NCBI RefSeq assembly: GCF_003583405.1
Contig: NZ_QXEC01000031.1
Coordinates: 1 to 63,545 of the forward strand
DNA length: 63,545 bases
Direction: 5' to 3'
Origin: Micromonospora radicis
Lineage (GTDB): Bacteria > Actinomycetota > Actinomycetes > Mycobacteriales > Micromonosporaceae
Under the pieces are notes generated by a model. That model made no database searches. It saw only the letters and a program-made list of their open reading frames with translations, and had not been told where the DNA came from. How positions within the stretch are numbered: position 1 is the stretch's first letter; the number at the start of each line of letters is the position of its first letter. Shown piece after piece: positions 60,759 through 63,545 of the stretch. A program made the position numbers and the translations under genes.

Positions 60759-60980
60759 GCGGTTCTCCTCGGTTGGCAACACGAGTAGACCACCTATGCC
60801 AGCCCTTGACTACCCAACGCTACCCATGGGAAGTTGGCAGCGAGGTCGATTCCCTCGGTTGGCGCTGTGGGCCGTCCTCGCCGGCGTGGGTGCCCGCCCC
60901 ATCCCCCGAGCGGGCATCCACGTCTCCAGACAACTGCGGCCCAAGGAGACGACCGTGTTCCTGCCGTTGTGGCGTGCGTC

Positions 60981-62171
60981 GTGAAGGGTGAGTCGGTACC
61001 GATCGGTCGGCGGGTGGCGTACCTGCGGGTCCGGCGGAGACTGTCGCAGCAGTCGTTCGCGGACCAGTTGGGCAAGTCGAAGAGCTGGGTCGACAAGGTC
61101 GAGCGCGGGGTCCGCTCCCTGGAGCGGGTATCGACCATCCGGGACATCGCCGCGGTCCTGCGGGTCGACGCCGCGACCCTGCTCGGGCGTGACCTTCAAC
61201 GCCCCGAGGCGGTCGAGCGGAACGCGGGCGTGGCGGAGATCAGGGCGGCCCTGTCGGCGTACGAGATCGCGCTGGGTCGCCCGGCCGGCGGCCGGCGGGT
61301 GTTGTCGCCGGACCGGCTGGCCCAGGAGATCGAGCACGCGTGGAGCACCTACCAGCACGCCCGGTATCCCCGGCTGGTCGAGTTGCTTCCGGCGTTGCTG
61401 ACCGAGGTGCACCGCGCCCACGCCCAGGATCCGGCGGCGTGCCGCACTGCGGTCGTGGAGGCGTACCGGGTGACGGCGGCGTTGCTGGTCAAGCTGGACG
61501 AGGCGAGCCTTGCCTGGCTGGCCGCTGACCGGGCCATCTCAGTGGCGGCCGGTGACCGGCTGCTCGTCGCGTGTGCGGCGGTGCAACTGGGGCAGGCCCT
61601 GCCGGCACGGGCGAGGCCGGTGATGCTCGCCGCCGCGTACCGGATCGCCCCGTCCGACCTCGATGACGGTACGCCCGAGGAACTGGCGCTGTGCGGCACC
61701 CTGCTGCTGCGGGCGGCCCTGATGGCGGCCGGTTCGGGTGACGAGCGCGCGACGGTCGACCTGCTGGACGAGGCGGGGGAGATGGCCGCCCAGCTGGGCG
61801 ACGGGCACGACCACCATCGCACCGCCTTCGGGCCGACCGCTGTCGAGCTGGCCCGGACGACGGCCGCGGTCGAACTGGGCGACGTGCGGCAGGCGATCAC
61901 CCTGCACCAGAGGGTGACGAAGCGGGACGGCTGGCGGTCCCTGCCCGTCGAACGCCGAGCCGCCCACCTGATCGAGACGGCGCGTGCCTACCTGCACACC
62001 GCCGCCCCGGGCGCCGCCGCCCGCGTACTGCTGCAAGCCGACCACATCGCACCCGCCGAGGTACGCAACCGCCCGGCCGGCCGGGCGACGGTCGCGCAGG
62101 TCGCCCGCGACCCGGACGCCCCGACCACGATCACCGAACTCGCCCGTGCCCTCGGCGTGATCTGCTCATGA
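60981..62171 (+). CDS. XRE-type regulator with TPR-like C-terminus
   Basis: This 396-residue regulator has an N-terminal helix-turn-helix (VAYLRVRRRLSQQSFADQLG, then SKSWVDKVERG) and a long alpha-helical TPR-like region, like RRNPP/BldD-neighbouring actinomycete regulators. Starts at 60969 and 60981 are both GTG; the second gives VKGESVPIGRRV as in relatives. No ribosome site is clear. It may form a regulatory module with the divergent GntR protein. Confidence 0.8.
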   Translation: MKGESVPIGRRVAYLRVRRRLSQQSFADQLGKSKSWVDKVERGVRSLERVSTIRDIAAVLRVDAATLLGRDLQRPEAVERNAGVAEIRAALSAYEIALGRPAGGRRVLSPDRLAQEIEHAWSTYQHARYPRLVELLPALLTEVHRAHAQDPAACRTAVVEAYRVTAALLVKLDEASLAWLAADRAISVAAGDRLLVACAAVQLGQALPARARPVMLAAAYRIAPSDLDDGTPEELALCGTLLLRAALMAAGSGDERATVDLLDEAGEMAAQLGDGHDHHRTAFGPTAVELARTTAAVELGDVRQAITLHQRVTKRDGWRSLPVERRAAHLIETARAYLHTAAPGAAARVLLQADHIAPAEVRNRPAGRATVAQVARDPDAPTTITELARALGVICS

Positions 62172-62226
62172 CCAGCGGATCGGAGCCCGCTGCTCAGCGG
62201 CACCGACCTGCCCGGCGGCGAACCGC

Positions 62227-62721
62227 CTAGCGGTAGTTGGTGAACTGCAGGGCGACCCCGAAGTCCTCGCCCTTGAGCAGCGTGATGACGGCCTGCAGGT
62301 CGTCCTTCTTCTTACCGGTGACCCGCAGCTGGTCACCCTGGATCTGCGCCTGCACGCCCTTCGGGCCCTCGTCGCGGATCTTCTTGCTGATCGCCTTGGC
62401 CTTCTCCTGGTCGATGCCCTGCACCACCTTGGCGTCGATCTTGAAGATCTTGCCCGACTGCCGAGGGTCGCCCGCGTCCAACGACTTCAGCGAGATGTTG
62501 CGCTTGATCAGCTTCTCCTTGAAGACCTCAAGCGCCGCCCGCACCCGCTCCTCTGTCTCCGCCTGGAGGCTGATCGCCTCCTCGCCCGACCAGGAGACCT
62601 CCGCGCCCGTGCCCCGGAAGTCGAACCGCGTCGCAAGCTCCTTCTCCGCCTGGCGGAGGGCGTTGTCGACCTCCTGGCGGTCGACCTTGCTCACGATGTC
62701 GAAGGACGGGTTCGCTGCCAT
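62227..62721 (-). CDS. YajQ family nucleotide-binding protein
   Basis: This is a 164-residue protein with the YajQ beginning ANPSFDIVSKVDRQEVDNAL and the ends KGVQAQIQGDQLRVTGKKKDDLQ and DFGVALQFTNYR. Members bind nucleotides, in some bacteria cyclic di-GMP, and adopt two ferredoxin-like folds. The second ATG (62721) is preferred: CAGGAG lies seven bases before it but only one base before the first ATG. Confidence 0.93.
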   Translation of the reverse strand: MAANPSFDIVSKVDRQEVDNALRQAEKELATRFDFRGTGAEVSWSGEEAISLQAETEERVRAALEVFKEKLIKRNISLKSLDAGDPRQSGKIFKIDAKVVQGIDQEKAKAISKKIRDEGPKGVQAQIQGDQLRVTGKKKDDLQAVITLLKGEDFGVALQFTNYR

Positions 62722-62870
62722 ACTCATGCTCCTGCTGTCCGGCTGGTTTGTGATCCTTTGCCCCCGGTTGGCCGGGGGTGCGACTCCCTGACGGTACCCG
62801 GTTGCGACGGTGGCCGGGGGAGCCGCTATCCTTGCTTCCGCCGCCGCGCCACGGTGCGGTGGTATGCCCT

Positions 62871-62954
62871 GGCGGGTTGCCCGAGCGGCCAATGGGAGCG
62901 GACTGTAAATCCGTCGCGAAAGCTACAGAGGTTCGAATCCTCTACCCGCCACCA
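62871..62954 (+). tRNA. tRNA-Tyr (GUA)
   Basis: The acceptor arms GGCGGGT (62871-62877) and ACCCGCC (62944-62950) pair, with discriminator A and encoded CCA (62952-62954). The anticodon GTA is at 62905-62907 in CTGTAAA. The long variable arm and GGTTCGAATCC T-loop fit a class II tyrosine tRNA. Confidence 0.97.
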
Positions 62955-63545
62955 GGTGTAGGTACGGCCCCCGGCCAGCAGGAATGCTGATCGGGGGCCG
63001 TTCTCGTTGATCTAGCTCCGTCCGGCTGAGTCCAGCCCGTTGCGACTCGTTGTGGGCATATCGTGGGCGGGTTGATCAAGGCCCGTTCGTTGGCTCGGCG
63101 CTGGCGTTGCGGACGGCGCTGTGTGGACGGCTGAGGCGGTCTGTGGCTGCGGGAGACGGACCGGTGGCAAGCCAGTCCGTTTGGACTGGCGCGGCAGACG
63201 GAAGCCCTGAACGGCTTCCTGGGCCGAGTTGGTCGGCTTCCGTACTGCCTGGAGCCGATGCGGCGCTGCCGGGATGTCTGTCGTGGGGCGGCTGCCCTGC
63301 GGCTGTCGGTGGCTGACCGCCCCGGCGCCGTAGGCGGCCGGGGCGGCTTGCCGCCGGCCGGGCTCACGCCCCGGCACCGCGCGACGCGCGGTGCCTTGAT
63401 CTGATAGAGCGGAATTCGGCAGTGCGCGGGTTTCGTCAGAACTTGGGTTCGACCGGTGACGGCAGCATGTCGGCCCACCGGCCAGCCCGTGACCAGGTCC
63501 CTGATCGCCTACGACCACTAACCCGACTTCGGACTTACTCGTCTA
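62955..63545. other. Region after tRNA-Tyr: terminators, no supported gene
   Basis: A terminator hairpin with arms 62964-62973 and 62992-63001 (ACGGCCCCCG and complement, with inner CAGCA/TGCTG) follows the tRNA. Further on are CCAGTCC-GTTT-GGACTGG (63172-63189) and a 10-bp perfect hairpin 63373-63382/63386-63395 followed by TTGAT. Both minus-strand frames are open for about 500 bases but show no protein-like pattern or ribosome site. No integrase or attachment repeat could be confirmed, though a tRNA-Tyr 3' end is a common integration site. Confidence 0.5.

Noticed and set aside
63012..63518. Two long minus-strand frames after tRNA-Tyr, considered as integrase remnants
   Set aside because: No catalytic Arg/His/Tyr motifs or helix-turn-helix are visible, and both frames look like compositional shadows.

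Overview
The window looks like a chromosome segment of a high-GC actinomycete. Codons end mostly in G or C, GTG starts are frequent, and neighbouring genes overlap by ATGA or GTGA. Gene content points to Micromonosporaceae (Micromonospora-like), but that genus-level call is inference from content and from memory of similar genomes. I annotate 56 protein-coding genes (three of them small and uncertain) and one tRNA gene. No rRNA, CRISPR array, insertion sequence or intact prophage is visible.

Layout. Bases 1-390 hold only inverted-repeat structure, including a 142-bp element with 60-nt arms. Next is a low-GC toxin-antitoxin pair of the DUF433/DUF5615 (VapBC45-like) type (391-1445), then a membrane M28 peptidase. 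Bases 4.3-8.7 kb form a tight four-gene signalling operon: receiver-SpoIIE phosphatase, CHASE3 histidine kinase, stand-alone receiver and inositol-monophosphatase-like enzyme. Then come a secreted coiled-coil protein, a membrane-fused spermidine-synthase-like protein, a Ser/Thr kinase with an extracellular CBM2-like domain, and a KtrAB/Trk potassium-uptake pair on the minus strand. A 0.7-kb intergenic region with operator-like palindromes precedes a five-gene LivKGFHM-type ABC importer (16.3-21.1 kb). After that are a lipoprotein, RecQ fused to a phosphoribosyltransferase-like domain, a His-rich exported protein, a small regulator and a methyltransferase.

From 27.5 to 37.7 kb lies a neighbourhood that, from memory, matches the Mycobacterium tuberculosis Rv3206c-Rv3211 area: DEAD-box helicase, DUF3107, TetR, a 926-residue proline-rich protein, an alpha/beta hydrolase, two tandem DUF3152 proteins with metzincin motifs, and MoeZ. 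From 37.8 to 44.6 kb are a prenyltransferase/squalene-oxidase-repeat protein, proBA, an alkyltransferase-like protein, an MFS symporter and a PLP lyase.

From 44.8 to 57.9 kb is a partial, split second complex I: nuoB, nuoC-nuoH and nuoI-N, interrupted by DUF2252, sugar/alcohol dehydrogenase and glutathionyl-hydroquinone-reductase-like genes. NuoA, D, E, F and G are absent. The right end carries htpX, an MFS exporter, a 31-residue membrane peptide, a divergent GntR/XRE regulator pair, YajQ and tRNA-Tyr, followed by a 590-bp tail without a supported gene.

The main points for follow-up are the split complex I with unusual tails on its hydrophilic subunits, two families of dispersed intergenic palindromes, at least 12 apparently leaderless promoters, the CBM2-bearing kinase, tandem DUF3152 metzincin-like proteins, and a possible ATC start codon in the signalling operon.
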